From Oxynema aestuarii AP17 (GTDB lineage Bacteria; Cyanobacteriota; Cyanobacteriia; Cyanobacteriales; Laspinemataceae): a DNA stretch of 64,000 bases. How positions within the stretch are numbered: the stretch's first letter is position 1; each line of letters begins with the position of its first letter. The DNA is taken from contig NZ_CP051167.1 in the NCBI RefSeq assembly GCF_012295525.1, positions 4,261,501-4,325,500 of the forward strand. The letters run 5' to 3'. Both the position numbers and the translations under genes were made by a program. The notes beneath the pieces are model-generated. The model did no database searches. It was not told where the DNA came from and saw only the letters and a program-made list of their open reading frames with translations. This document shows, piece after piece, positions 47,369-57,907 of this stretch.

Positions 47369-48562
47369 ATGACCATCAACCCCTGCGCCGCCAACTCTAC
47401 GGCATCTCTCACCCCTGCGACCGCACGGCGTCGGTCTGCGGTCGGTGTTGTCCCCCGGGTTCGCATTCCCCTCAACTGGCTCAAACACGGCAGTTTGACC
47501 CTCGCCGCGATCGCGGTGTGCGTCGGTTCCGCAACCGCGCAAACCCCGCCCCCACCGCCGAGACCCCTGACCAGTCCGACCGCTTCGCCGACGGCCCAAC
47601 CTACGGCGTCTCCGAGTCCGACCGCCTCGCCGACGACCCAACCTACGGCGTCTCCGAGTCCTGCGCCCACCGCCACCCCCGCCGCGTCCGAAGCCACTCC
47701 GGCCCAGTCCCTATCGGCCCCGGAACCGGAAGCAACCCCCGCCGCAGATGCGGCGATCGCCGATCCTCAGCTTCAAGAACAAATTCAAGCGGAAGTCGAT
47801 CGCGCCTTCACCCGGGCTATGAGTCCGCTCAATACCTTATTAATTGCCCTGACCCTGTTTCCCATTGCCGCAACCGTATTCGGAATTTGGCTGTTGCGAC
47901 GCAGCATCGGCGATCGCATCGTCAATGAAGTTAAAGAACAAATCGGACAGGAGTTAAAAGCCGAAATCGAAGCCGAATTGATCGGCGGGGGCGATCGCCC
48001 TTCAGAAAGCGCTTTAGCCCCGATGTTACCGAATCCGGCAGAAGAGAAAAACGCCCAACTCAACGAGCTGATTTCGATGGCGTTAGCCACCCAAAACTTG
48101 CTCAACGAGGCGCGCAATACCCTCGAAGAGTCGATGAAAATGCAAAATAAAGTCGGCGAACCCTTTCGCGAAGTGTTCGGACTGTATCTCAAACAAGGAT
48201 TCGAGTTATTCCACGAAGGGAAATATCAACAATCGTTGGAAATGTACGAACGCGCTACCCAAGTCGATCCCGACTGTTACGATGCCTGGTTGGGTCGCGG
48301 GGTTGCCCTGACGGAATTACAACAATATGACGAGGCGATTTCTTCTTATAATAAAGCGATTCGCGTTCATGCCGAACAGTCCGATCCCTGGTATGGAAAA
48401 GCCCGGTGCTATGCGTTAAAAAATGATGTCGATATGGTGGTGGACAATCTCAAACGGGCGATCGCGCTCAACCCTCAAATTCGTGATTTAATTCAAACCA
48501 ATCCGGATTTTGATTGCGTTCGTGAAACGGAAGCTTTCGATAATTTGGTGCGAGAAATTTAA
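47369..48562 (+). CDS. Membrane-anchored TPR protein with Pro/Thr/Ser-rich linker
   Basis: 397 residues. N-terminal hydrophobic segment (LTLAAIAVCVGSATAQ), a repetitive linker rich in PTASPTAQPTASPS, a membrane helix (TLLIALTLFPIAATVFGIW) after EVDRAFTRAMSPL, then three TPR units. The linker DNA at about 47576-47661 is a nearly perfect double copy of a unit of about 42 bp. Paralogue of the preceding gene. Confidence 0.82.
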   Translation: MTINPCAANSTASLTPATARRRSAVGVVPRVRIPLNWLKHGSLTLAAIAVCVGSATAQTPPPPPRPLTSPTASPTAQPTASPSPTASPTTQPTASPSPAPTATPAASEATPAQSLSAPEPEATPAADAAIADPQLQEQIQAEVDRAFTRAMSPLNTLLIALTLFPIAATVFGIWLLRRSIGDRIVNEVKEQIGQELKAEIEAELIGGGDRPSESALAPMLPNPAEEKNAQLNELISMALATQNLLNEARNTLEESMKMQNKVGEPFREVFGLYLKQGFELFHEGKYQQSLEMYERATQVDPDCYDAWLGRGVALTELQQYDEAISSYNKAIRVHAEQSDPWYGKARCYALKNDVDMVVDNLKRAIALNPQIRDLIQTNPDFDCVRETEAFDNLVREI

Positions 48563-48652
48563 GGGCGCGATGCGATCGCCTTCCCCCTAGGAATCCGAGA
48601 ACCTTATGAATAGAAATTAGATTGCTGGCGAAATTGTACAACCAATTGTAAA

Positions 48653-48676
48653 CCCCCCTTTTTTAGGGGGATTTTT
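48653..48676 (+). terminator. Rho-independent terminator
   Basis: CCCCC and GGGGG arms around a T-rich loop are followed by ATTTTTCTC, about 90 bp after the TPR gene at 47369. Confidence 0.7.
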
Positions 48677-48765
48677 CTCTCATGATGCAACAGCAATGAT
48701 GCAAAAAGTCTAATCGTAAGGTGACCCAAGAAAATCACTGCGTTTAACTTTCTTATTTTAAAGTT

Positions 48766-49767
48766 TTAACTCTCTTCTGGATAGGGAGATGAAAACATCT
48801 TTGCCGATTTAAACGCTTCCGAAGTCAATTCGTAACTATCTTGATAGTCTATCACTTCTGGAAGGCAAAACTCGACGGAAAACATGGTTCCCCGTCCTAG
48901 CTGACTGGTCACGACAATTTCACCATTCATGAGTTCCACTAACTTTTTAGTAATCGTCAACCCCAATCCGGTGCCTTCTTCCGAAGATTTTTGATTTTTT
49001 ATTTGTCGGAACGGCAGAAAAATTTCTTCGATTTTTTCCTCGGGAATTCCCATTCCGGTATCGATCACTTCAAAGCGTATTCGCTGGCGTTCGGCGAGGT
49101 GACTAGTTTCTTCATTTTCCCCTTCCCATTCTCCCAATTGATTCAAATAACCGACATTGAGGGTGACCGTTCCCGACTCGGTAAATTTAACCGCGTTACT
49201 TAATAAATTGAGTAAAATTTGCCGGACTCGCTTGCGATCGCCGCGCACTCTAAGGGGTAAAGAAGAATAAAGATTGCAATTAAAATGAATGTTTTTTCGA
49301 TCCGATCGCATCGAGAATAAATCCCCGAGATTTTGGACGAAAGCGGGAAAATTAAAAGTTGCTGTTTCTAATTCCAAGCGACGTGCTTCGATTTTGGCCA
49401 AATCTAAAATATCGGAAATCAGATTTAATAAATGTTGGCCGCATTCGTGAATTTTATTCAGATCGCTTTTTTGATCTTCGGTCAGATTTTCATCTTCTAC
49501 CAACAGTTCGGCATAGCCGAGAATGCCGCTTAACGGAGTCCGCAGTTCGTGACTCATATTCGCCAAAAACTCACTTTTCGCTCGATTGGCGAGTTCGGCG
49601 GCCTCCTTGGCTTTTAATAACTCATTTTCGATAAAATCCGAATGTTCGATCGTGTTTTCTAATAAAATCTCTAAATCGTTTTTTTCTTGTCGTAACTGGC
49701 GGACTTGCTCGCGCAGTTGGCGAACTTCCAAGGCGAGCGATTCTTGGGGTCTTTTTTCGTCCTCCAT
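48766..49767 (-). CDS. Cytosolic hybrid-less sensor histidine kinase
   Basis: 333 residues without a membrane segment. An N-terminal coiled coil ([20 protein letters not shown]) leads into HisKA with [20 protein letters not shown] and an HATPase domain with [15 protein letters not shown] and [18 protein letters not shown]. No input or receiver domain. Likely receives signals by protein contact; last gene of the minus-strand signalling cluster beginning at 56339. Confidence 0.9.
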   Translation of the reverse strand: MEDEKRPQESLALEVRQLREQVRQLRQEKNDLEILLENTIEHSDFIENELLKAKEAAELANRAKSEFLANMSHELRTPLSGILGYAELLVEDENLTEDQKSDLNKIHECGQHLLNLISDILDLAKIEARRLELETATFNFPAFVQNLGDLFSMRSDRKNIHFNCNLYSSLPLRVRGDRKRVRQILLNLLSNAVKFTESGTVTLNVGYLNQLGEWEGENEETSHLAERQRIRFEVIDTGMGIPEEKIEEIFLPFRQIKNQKSSEEGTGLGLTITKKLVELMNGEIVVTSQLGRGTMFSVEFCLPEVIDYQDSYELTSEAFKSAKMFSSPYPEES

Positions 49768-49922
49768 AACTTTTACCGATACCTCATCTTTTTAATCAAT
49801 GGTCAGTCAGTTAACTTTTCAAATAAATAGAAAACCGTCGGGGCGATCGCCTCAAAAACCTCTACCGATGGCGCGCCTACGAGTGCAGACGGCGACGATC
49901 GCCGCCCAAGAGTAATTGCCGA

Positions 49923-50288
49923 TTACAATTCCAATTGGAGAGACGGCATTAAACGCTTTAAGTTCTTGAGGGATTTTGCCTGCCACAGAATATTTTGGTT
50001 GCCGCGAACGATCGTGCGAACCGTCTTTTTTTGACGGACTTTAATCACGAACTTAGAGAGGACATTAATCCCGGAACTATTGAGAAATTCGAGTTTTTCC
50101 AAATTTAAAGTAATACAGTCCGGGTTCGTCTCCAGGGTGCGATCGAGCAACTCGACAATCGGCGCATATTCCGGCATTCCGCTCAAGCGCAGGGATCCTT
50201 GAAAGTTCACGGTAGTGTCTGCGGGGTCGTAAACGACGCTGTAGTCTTCGTTTTTAATTTCCATCGTGTCGGGTTCGGGAGTAGCCAT
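49923..50288 (-). CDS. STAS-domain protein, anti-sigma factor antagonist-like
   Basis: 121 residues. The STAS core LDRTLETNPDCITLNLEKLE then FLNSSGINVLSKFV has the conserved Ser of the phosphorylation site. Such proteins switch partners with an anti-sigma kinase depending on phosphorylation. It lies next to the HATPase-like protein (50369) and the PP2C-containing kinase (51054), consistent with a complete switching module. Confidence 0.85.
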   Translation of the reverse strand: MATPEPDTMEIKNEDYSVVYDPADTTVNFQGSLRLSGMPEYAPIVELLDRTLETNPDCITLNLEKLEFLNSSGINVLSKFVIKVRQKKTVRTIVRGNQNILWQAKSLKNLKRLMPSLQLEL

Positions 50289-50368
50289 GAGTCGTCTGGA
50301 AGAGTTAACAAAGGGTCAAGGGCCAATCGAGCCGTTCCCCCTGCAGTGGCGATCGCGCGGCGAGGGAT

Positions 50369-50944
50369 CTAAAGGAACAACTGCACCATCGTCGTCACGC
50401 GAATCAAGGGGGCATCGTTGGGGAGGGTCTCGAACTTCCATCCTATCCTAGCCATATAATCGACCATAATCGTCAGATATCCCAAGCCAGAACTATTATT
50501 ACTCTCGTCTGCCGCATTTTTTTCAACTTGATGGATGTAAAGTTCGTGAGGGTCCGAGTTGAGGGTTTTTTCGATAAATTCTTGGAACCGCTCCATTTTG
50601 AAGCAATCGATACTGTTACTGACTAAAAAAATGAGGCGATCGCCTCGGACGCGCACCTGAATCGAAATCGGCTGTACGCTGTCTCGGTGATGAAACTTAA
50701 TCGCATTTTCCAATAACTCGTTGGCAATATAACTGACCGCACATTGAATTTCTGCTCGTTTGGCACGCAGATCGAGATCGCCGGACGAATCGGTAAAAAA
50801 ACGATTCAGGTAATCGGCTAAAACGTCTGCCGAGAGGGGTTGAGAGCGCCATTGAGGGGCGATCGCCGTCGGATCTGGGAAAAAACTGATACTCAACTCT
50901 TCCCCACTCGGAGGTAACGGCTCGACAAACTCTCCATATATCCG
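50369..50944 (-). CDS. HATPase-like regulatory protein (anti-sigma kinase-like)
   Basis: About 191 residues from MRIYGEFVEPLPPSGEELSI. The N box VSYIANELLENAIKFHH and the glycine segment SSGLGYLTIMVDYMAR resemble the ATPase fold of the anti-sigma kinase group found in cyanobacterial stress clusters. Start uncertain between several in-frame ATGs (50977, 50947, 50944). Probably phosphorylates or binds the STAS protein encoded next. Confidence 0.75.
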   Translation of the reverse strand, partial: RIYGEFVEPLPPSGEELSISFFPDPTAIAPQWRSQPLSADVLADYLNRFFTDSSGDLDLRAKRAEIQCAVSYIANELLENAIKFHHRDSVQPISIQVRVRGDRLIFLVSNSIDCFKMERFQEFIEKTLNSDPHELYIHQVEKNAADESNNSSGLGYLTIMVDYMARIGWKFETLPNDAPLIRVTTMVQLFL

Positions 50945-51053
50945 CATCATGGACGTTTTCCTTTCAGTTAGACTCATTTGCGAGCGCCCAAATTCCCCAA
51001 TTTCGGGACAACTCGTCAGCGAACCTCACTCCTATCGATCCCCCTTCGATGTT

Positions 51054-54000
51054 TCAATTTTGTTTGAGAACGAGCAAGGTAAGATCGTCAAAAATCTTTT
51101 GTTCTCCAATATGGTTCAAAACATCGGCGATCGCTTCCTGACGGATTTCCTCGGCAGATCGGGCCGCATGACGCACCAACACCTCACACAGGCGATCGAT
51201 TCCATATTGCACCCCTTCGAGATTTTCCGCCTCCGTAATCCCGTCGGTGTAGAGTACCACCGTATCGCCGGGATTTAACTCAATTTCCATTTCGCCAATA
51301 AAATCGGCAATTTCGTCATCTAAACCGATCGGAAATCCCAGATCGATGGTATCGATCCGTTCGATCGCCCCCCCCGTACGAATGACCAAAACTTCCTCGT
51401 GTTGTCCGCTCAAGCGTAACTTGCGATCGGCGTAATCGAGCAGCGCCAACGATAAATTTTTATCCGAATTCATCCGCGCCACGTTATTAAAAATCGTGCG
51501 ATTGATCGCATCCAAAAAGCGAACCGGATCCGCTTCCCCATTGGTCAACAACGTCCGCACCGCCGTTTGGACCATAATCGTCAACATCCCGCTTTCCAAC
51601 CCGTGACCCGTCACGTCGCCGATGCCAATTTTCACCCGTCCGCCGTGTTGCAAGACGTCGTAATAATCCCCTCCCACCTCGTCGGCGGGTTGCATGAATC
51701 CGGCGATATCGAGACCTTCGATCTGGCTGAGTTCTTCCGCATTCGGCAAGATCATCTGCTGCAACTGGCGGGTGATGTCGAGTTCTGCCGCCATGCGCAG
51801 GTTTTCCGCCTTCAAGCGCTCGTTGAGGACGGTAATTTCCCGGTTCGCTTGCGCTAACTGGGCCGTGCGTTCTTCGACCTTGCGCTCCAACGTGCGGTAC
51901 AGCAAGGCATTTTCGATCGAAATTGCCGCTTGTGCGGACAGGACTTTGACCACTTCCAGGCGATCGGGGGTAAAGGCGTCCGTGGTTAAATTATTCTCCA
52001 AATACACCAATCCCACGAGTTTGCCTTGGTTGAGGATCGGCGCGCACAAAATCGATCGCGGTCGTTCCCGGAGGATATACGGCTGGGTCGCGAACTGCTC
52101 GGCTTCGGTGGCGTCCGCCAAGACCACATCTTCTAAGGTGCGGGTGGTGTAATTGACGATCGCCTGGGGGAGGTCGTCGCTGCTGGCTACGTCCGTTCCT
52201 TGCAACACGGCGATCGCCCCGGTTTCCGCATCTCCGGAGGCTTGAATTTTGAGCCGATCCTCCTCGGCGAGGATCAAGACCCCCCGTTGAGCTCCGGCAT
52301 TTTCTAAAATCAGTTCGATTAATTTCGAGAGCAGTTTTTCGAGGACGATTTCGCCGGAAATGGCTTGCGACGCTTTGAGAATCGTCCCTAAATCCAAGAC
52401 TTCTCCGGAATGAGACCCGGTGGTGGAATGGGATAAGGTAGCCGTGCTGCGTTGGAGACGGCTTCCCTGCGATCGCGCATTGCTGAAAAATTGAGGGTAC
52501 TGTTGCTCGAACTGGGCGACTTTAGCCTTGGCGCCCCACTGTAGATAAGCATAATGGGCGTCGAGGGCGTAAGCGCGGGCGATCGTCTCGTGACCGCGCG
52601 CCAGATAAAACCGCATGGCGCATTCGCGGGCCACCGCCGCATCGTGGTTGTAGTTAATTTTTAAAGCGGCGGCGATCGCGCGATCGTAGCTTTCCATCGC
52701 TCGAAGCGGATCCCCGAACACCCGAGCCCGTTCTGCTTCGACTAACTCCCACTTGTGCTGGTAATTTTCCGGAGCCGCACTGGCCCAGCGCTGCAATTGC
52801 GCCTGATTTTGCTCGATTTTGGCTCGATACGCCGCGCGATCGCCCTCCGAGGCGCGATCGTAAACCGCCAACAGGCTTAAGGAATGAAATAAAATCCGGG
52901 TCACGTTGACAATCGAACCGAGTCCGGCGGTCCAATATTGTTCGGCTTCGCTCAAACAGGCGATCGCCGTCTCGTCGTCCCCAAATAAATAATTGAGAAT
53001 CCCTTTCGCCGTGTGGACGTGCAGCAGGGAACTGCGATTGTTCGTTTCTCGATAAACGGCGGTCATTTCGTCTTCATTAAAACTTTCTCCGACCAGCCGA
53101 CACGGATCCTCATTTTGACCCAATAAATTCAAACTGCACTGACGCCAAATCAACGCATTGCCGATCGAATATCGCTGTTTGACTTTCTCGATAAACTCGA
53201 CATAATGCCGTTGTTGTTCTTCCAACAACGGCAGGGGTTCCCCCGCCGAAAACATAAAATAACAGTAATTTTGGGCGGCAAAACTGGCATATTCTAAATC
53301 TCCCGTATCCACCCCAATTTGTACGGTTTTTTTCAGGGGTTCTCGCGTATTGCGCGTCGGTTCTTTCCAGTGACGAATGAAGACGTTAAAGAGAAAATGA
53401 ACTTTACACTGTAAGGCTTTACTGTGGAATTTATCGAGGAGCATCAGCCCCAGTTTGCCCGCGTTATAGCCTTTGTCTAATTCCCCGATCGCCCCGCACA
53501 ATAACAAGCCGTAAACTGCATAAGCGTAAGCGGATAAGGCGGAATAACCGCTTTCGAGAGACAGTTGCACCATGGTTAAAATCGCCTGACGCAACACCTC
53601 CGGTTTGGCGACGTAAGCGGCGGGAGCCATCGTCACTAAAATTCTCATGGCGGCGAGGCGATCGGGATCGGTCATTTCCGGTAAGTCGGCGACATCGTTC
53701 ACCGGAGGTAATTCGGGAACCGCACTGCCTTGCCACATTTCGATCCCGAGGCGATCGAGGGCGTCTAAACCTGTTTCGATCGTGGCGATCATTTGCGATT
53801 CGGCCATGTAGATTTGCATTTTTAGCTCGTCTACTTTTACGCGATCGCCCCTGCCGATCGCCCGTTCTTCGATCTGTTTGGCCAAGGCTTCCGACGCTTT
53901 GAAATTCGTGTTTAAATATTCCGCTTCTGCGGTTTCTAGATAATATTTAAACGTAAATTCATAGTCGCTATCCCAACAATTCTCTGGCAGCAAATCCAGG

Positions 54001-56339
54001 CCGATCTTTAAATACTTCACCGCCGCATTGTAAGCGGTGGCGGCTTTCGCTTTTTGTCCGGCGCGTAAATTGAGGCGCGCCAGTTCTGCTTTTTCTTCCG
54101 GGTCGTCGAGGCGATCGCTGCCGTAATTGAGTTGGTTGACTAAATCGAAGATGTTTTCTTCTAATTCTTCCGTCGTTTTAATCGCCTGTAAAAATAAGCG
54201 CCCGATTTGATAGTGAGTGGCTTGTTTTTCACTTTCCTCAATCAAAGAATATGCAGCTTGTTGGACGCGATCGTGCAGAAATTTATAAGTCACTTCCAAA
54301 TCGCGATCGCCGAACACTGCCGCCGTTTCCGCATATTGAAAAAAGCGATAGTTATCGCTCAGTGGCACGATCGACCCTTCATCGAGAGCTTGCCATAAAT
54401 CCCCCGCCGTTTCGGCGAGAGATTTTTGATTGACCACCGCTAACGTCGCGAGGTCGAATTGGTTGCCAATACAGGCGGCAAGTTTCAACACTCGTTGCGT
54501 TTCCGGGGAAAACTTTTGCAGTTTTCCCGCCATAAATTCGACCACATTATCGGCGACATCCATCTGGCGGACGCGATCGAGATCCCACTGCCAAACTCCG
54601 TGGTGATAGTCGAATTCGAGAATATTTTCTTCGTAAATCGACTTGAGAAATTGATTGCTAAAAAAGGGATTGCCTTGGGTTTTGGCCAGGAGTAATTGGG
54701 CCAGTTCGGCGGTGCGATCGCCGGAGGTATTGAGCGCGTCCGCAATTAATTGATTGAGATCCTCAAAAGCGAGGGGTTTGAGCGTAATTTGATTGACATT
54801 CACCCCCGCATTACGAATATCGGTTAATGTCGTCATCAACGGATGAATCGGACTGACTTCATTATCTCGGTAGGCGCCGATCGCAAATAAATAGCGAGTA
54901 TCCGTATCGCTGACGAGTAATTCTAACAATTTAAGCGAAGCACTATCGGCCCATTGCAAATCGTCGAGAAAAATAACGAGAGGGTGTTCGGCGCGGGTAA
55001 AAACGCGAATAAATTTACCAAAAAGTCGGTTAAAACGGTTTTGGCTGGCGGTCGGCGAAAGCGGTTCGACCGGGGGTTGCGGTCCGACGATCGCTTCGAT
55101 TTCGGGGATCGCGTCGATCAGCACCTGACCGTCGCCGCCAAAGGCTTCTAAGAGTTCGGTTTTCCAATAGGCGACCCGCGCTTCGCTTTCGGCGAGCAAT
55201 TGGCGGATCAAGTCGCGAAATGCCTGCACGAGGGACGCAAAGGGGATATTTCGTTTGAATTGGTCGAATTTCCCGGAAATAAAATAACCGCGCTGGCGCA
55301 CGATCGGTTTGTGGACTTCTTGGACGAGGGCCGATTTACCGATCCCGGAAAATCCGGCAACGAGCATCAGTTCCGTGGTTCCGGCGGCGACGCGATCGAA
55401 GGCGGCGAGTAAGGTGGCGACTTCGGTTTCGCGTCCGTAGAGTTGCTCGCGAATCTGGAAGTTATCGGAAACGTCGTGTTCTCCCAGGGGAAACGAGGAG
55501 GGTTGCGCCTGGTGTTGTACCGCGTCGCGACAGCGTTCTAAATCGGCTTTGAGTCCCCACGCACTCTGATAGCGTTCTTCGGCGGTTTTGGCGAGCAGTT
55601 TCATGACGATCGCCGCGAGAATTCCGGGAATCTTAGGGTTGACGGTATCGGGAGGAATGGGCGATCGCGCGATGTGACAGTGGATCAGTTCCATCGGATC
55701 GCTACTCTCGAACGGTAATTGTCCCAGGAGCAGTTCGTAAAACGTGACGCCGAGAGAATAAAAATCCGTGCGATAGTCGATCGCTCGGTTCATGCGTCCG
55801 GTTTGTTCTGGGGAAATATAGGCGAGGGTTCCTTCGAGAATGTTGGGATTGCGAACGGTAGAATTTTCTTTCGATAAAAAGCTGGAAATCCCAAAATCAA
55901 TAATTTTAACTTTTCCGCTTCCCGGCTCGATCAAAATATTGGAGGGGTTAATATCTTTATGAATAATTTTTTGACGGTGGATATGACCGAGAATCTCGGT
56001 AATTTCGATCGCCAGGGGGAAAAACTCTCGAATGGACAGCCGTTGAGATTCCAGGGCAATTTTGAGCGATCGCGCCCCAAAGTCTTCCAGAACGATCGCC
56101 AACCCATTTTTATACTGTTCCAGTCCTAATGTTTTAACGACGCCTTCGAGCTCGAAGTTTTTCGTAATTTCATATTCCCGTCGGTATTGGGCGATCGCTT
56201 CCGGACTGGGATATTCGTCTTTCATGACTTTGACAACGACGGGTAACTCGTCCCGTTCTCGCCACCCGCGATACACTCGCGACCCCGCACTTTCATAGAT
56301 CTTTTCGGTGACGCGGTAACCCGCCATTTCAATGAGCAT
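51054..56339 (-). CDS. Multidomain Ser/Thr kinase, AAA ATPase, GAF and PP2C phosphatase protein
   Basis: 1761 residues. Protein kinase domain (about 1-270) with HKDINPSNILIE and IIDFGIS; an AAA/STAND-like ATPase with GFSGIGKSAL near residue 327 and a helical TPR-like centre; a GAF domain (about 1320-1480, SQAISGEIVLEKLLSKLIEL); a short coiled coil (VEERTAQLAQANREI); and a C-terminal SpoIIE-type PP2C phosphatase (about 1530-1758) with ADEVGGDYYDV, IGDVTGHGLESGMLT and LYTDGITEAEN. It joins kinase and phosphatase in one chain and heads the cluster with an HATPase-like and a STAS protein, its likely output partners. Confidence 0.93.
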   Translation of the reverse strand: MLIEMAGYRVTEKIYESAGSRVYRGWRERDELPVVVKVMKDEYPSPEAIAQYRREYEITKNFELEGVVKTLGLEQYKNGLAIVLEDFGARSLKIALESQRLSIREFFPLAIEITEILGHIHRQKIIHKDINPSNILIEPGSGKVKIIDFGISSFLSKENSTVRNPNILEGTLAYISPEQTGRMNRAIDYRTDFYSLGVTFYELLLGQLPFESSDPMELIHCHIARSPIPPDTVNPKIPGILAAIVMKLLAKTAEERYQSAWGLKADLERCRDAVQHQAQPSSFPLGEHDVSDNFQIREQLYGRETEVATLLAAFDRVAAGTTELMLVAGFSGIGKSALVQEVHKPIVRQRGYFISGKFDQFKRNIPFASLVQAFRDLIRQLLAESEARVAYWKTELLEAFGGDGQVLIDAIPEIEAIVGPQPPVEPLSPTASQNRFNRLFGKFIRVFTRAEHPLVIFLDDLQWADSASLKLLELLVSDTDTRYLFAIGAYRDNEVSPIHPLMTTLTDIRNAGVNVNQITLKPLAFEDLNQLIADALNTSGDRTAELAQLLLAKTQGNPFFSNQFLKSIYEENILEFDYHHGVWQWDLDRVRQMDVADNVVEFMAGKLQKFSPETQRVLKLAACIGNQFDLATLAVVNQKSLAETAGDLWQALDEGSIVPLSDNYRFFQYAETAAVFGDRDLEVTYKFLHDRVQQAAYSLIEESEKQATHYQIGRLFLQAIKTTEELEENIFDLVNQLNYGSDRLDDPEEKAELARLNLRAGQKAKAATAYNAAVKYLKIGLDLLPENCWDSDYEFTFKYYLETAEAEYLNTNFKASEALAKQIEERAIGRGDRVKVDELKMQIYMAESQMIATIETGLDALDRLGIEMWQGSAVPELPPVNDVADLPEMTDPDRLAAMRILVTMAPAAYVAKPEVLRQAILTMVQLSLESGYSALSAYAYAVYGLLLCGAIGELDKGYNAGKLGLMLLDKFHSKALQCKVHFLFNVFIRHWKEPTRNTREPLKKTVQIGVDTGDLEYASFAAQNYCYFMFSAGEPLPLLEEQQRHYVEFIEKVKQRYSIGNALIWRQCSLNLLGQNEDPCRLVGESFNEDEMTAVYRETNNRSSLLHVHTAKGILNYLFGDDETAIACLSEAEQYWTAGLGSIVNVTRILFHSLSLLAVYDRASEGDRAAYRAKIEQNQAQLQRWASAAPENYQHKWELVEAERARVFGDPLRAMESYDRAIAAALKINYNHDAAVARECAMRFYLARGHETIARAYALDAHYAYLQWGAKAKVAQFEQQYPQFFSNARSQGSRLQRSTATLSHSTTGSHSGEVLDLGTILKASQAISGEIVLEKLLSKLIELILENAGAQRGVLILAEEDRLKIQASGDAETGAIAVLQGTDVASSDDLPQAIVNYTTRTLEDVVLADATEAEQFATQPYILRERPRSILCAPILNQGKLVGLVYLENNLTTDAFTPDRLEVVKVLSAQAAISIENALLYRTLERKVEERTAQLAQANREITVLNERLKAENLRMAAELDITRQLQQMILPNAEELSQIEGLDIAGFMQPADEVGGDYYDVLQHGGRVKIGIGDVTGHGLESGMLTIMVQTAVRTLLTNGEADPVRFLDAINRTIFNNVARMNSDKNLSLALLDYADRKLRLSGQHEEVLVIRTGGAIERIDTIDLGFPIGLDDEIADFIGEMEIELNPGDTVVLYTDGITEAENLEGVQYGIDRLCEVLVRHAARSAEEIRQEAIADVLNHIGEQKIFDDLTLLVLKQN

Positions 56340-56369
56340 ATTTCCTCTCCAAGCTCGTCTGATTTTTAT

Positions 56370-56570
56370 TTATATTTGGCTCAATGAGATCCGATCGAGA
56401 AACTTTAAGACAGTTGACTCGTCAATGATGATTTTTTCTCGGAGATCTCCCGTTTCTTCTTCCTCGTCAGCACCCCATCCCTCAAGGTCTCGATCTCCGA
56501 GTGCATAAAGCAACCCTATAAGCTGACTCCATCCGGTTAGGTACGAAGATCCAGCGTAGATGACTGGCAT
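56370..56570 (-). CDS. Possible small protein before the kinase gene
   Basis: 66 residues, MPVIYAGSSYLTGWSQLIGL at the start and an acidic stretch GADEEEETGD. It ends 30 bp before the start of the 1761-residue kinase on the same strand. No family recognised and no clear ribosome binding site; may be spurious. Confidence 0.35.
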   Translation of the reverse strand: MPVIYAGSSYLTGWSQLIGLLYALGDRDLEGWGADEEEETGDLREKIIIDESTVLKFLDRISLSQI

Positions 56571-56785
56571 AAAAATAATGACTCTTGATTAATGTAATCG
56601 ATCGCGGCGATCGCGGCTATAAAGATTAAAGATATTTAAAAATTATATAGCAATTCTCAATGCTTTCCGTGACGGACTCGATGGCTAAATTCCTGCCCCT
56701 AGGGAATAAGGAGGCGATCGCATCTCTAGTCAAGAGCGGAAATACGATCGCCGCTTGTTTCGTATCTTTCCAGAATCGAGTTAAC

Positions 56786-57907
56786 TTACCTCACGGATTC
56801 ATACCCTCCGAGAATCCCCTCTTTTGAAAAAACAATTTGCCACAACTGCAAGTCCCGAGCCCGAAAAGCTCCCGCGTAAGAGAGTAAAAAGTATTTCCAC
56901 ATGCGATAAAAGGTTTCTCCATATTTCCCTTCGAGCATCGACCAGTTGCGATCGAAGTTTTCAAAATACGCCACGAACGTGCGATCGTAATCTTGGCCGA
57001 AATTATGCCAATCTTCCACGACTAAACGCCCTTCCGCCGCCTTGGAAATTTGACCGGGGGACGGTAACATTCCGTTGGGAAAGATATATTTATTTAACCA
57101 AGCTTCGCCATAATTCGGCGTATTCGTCCCGATGGTATGCAAGAGAAACAACCCGTTATCTTTCAAACAACGGCGCACGACATCCATAAACACTTGATAA
57201 TTTTTATGTCCGACATGCTCGAACATCCCGATCGAGGCGACGCGATCGAATTGACCGTTAAAAGTTCGATAATCTTGCAATAAAAATTCAACGTTCAATC
57301 CTTCCCCCAATTTTTCGCCGAGGGCTTTTTGTTCTTTAGAAACAGTCAAACCGACACAAGAAACGCCATGGTTTTCGGCGGCGTAGTTCATTAAAGCGCC
57401 CCAACCACAACCGATATCGAGTAAGGTCATGCCCGGTTTGAGTTGTAATTTCTGAGAAATTAAATCGAGTTTGGCTTCTTGGGCTTCGTCTAAAGTTTGG
57501 GCGTTTTTCCAATACGCACAACTGTAGTTCATGCGGCGATCGAGCATCAGTTGATAGAGTTCGTTATCCAAGTCATAATGATGTTCGCCGACGTGAAACG
57601 ATCGCGCCAAACTTTGCAAGTTAAAGAATTTTCCCCGCAGCCATTCGAGATAAAATCCAGGGGTTTTGGCTATTTGAGTATCGTACAGTTTGGCGCGCAT
57701 CACTTTGGTAAAAAACTCGTCGAGTTGTGGAGAATCCCACCAAGCATCCATATAAGATTCTCCCAATCCTAACGATCCGTCGCGAATGACGCGGGTGTAA
57801 AAGCGCTCGTCGTAAATGTGAAGGTCCCAAGGGCGATCGCCGTTAATTTTGATGTCGGCGCGATCGAGGACAGATTGAATGTAAGCTTTCCGGTTGCGAT
57901 CGGACAT
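56786..57907 (-). CDS. cfa: Cyclopropane-fatty-acyl-phospholipid synthase-like methyltransferase
   Basis: 373 residues. The SAM-binding motif TLLDIGCGWGALMNYAAENH, VGLTVSKEQKALGE and the substrate-site HVGHKNYQVFMD are typical of the CFA synthase family; FPNGMLPSP follows. It adds a methylene bridge to unsaturated acyl chains of membrane lipids. The length equals the bacterial family norm. Confidence 0.92.
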   Translation of the reverse strand: MSDRNRKAYIQSVLDRADIKINGDRPWDLHIYDERFYTRVIRDGSLGLGESYMDAWWDSPQLDEFFTKVMRAKLYDTQIAKTPGFYLEWLRGKFFNLQSLARSFHVGEHHYDLDNELYQLMLDRRMNYSCAYWKNAQTLDEAQEAKLDLISQKLQLKPGMTLLDIGCGWGALMNYAAENHGVSCVGLTVSKEQKALGEKLGEGLNVEFLLQDYRTFNGQFDRVASIGMFEHVGHKNYQVFMDVVRRCLKDNGLFLLHTIGTNTPNYGEAWLNKYIFPNGMLPSPGQISKAAEGRLVVEDWHNFGQDYDRTFVAYFENFDRNWSMLEGKYGETFYRMWKYFLLSYAGAFRARDLQLWQIVFSKEGILGGYESVR

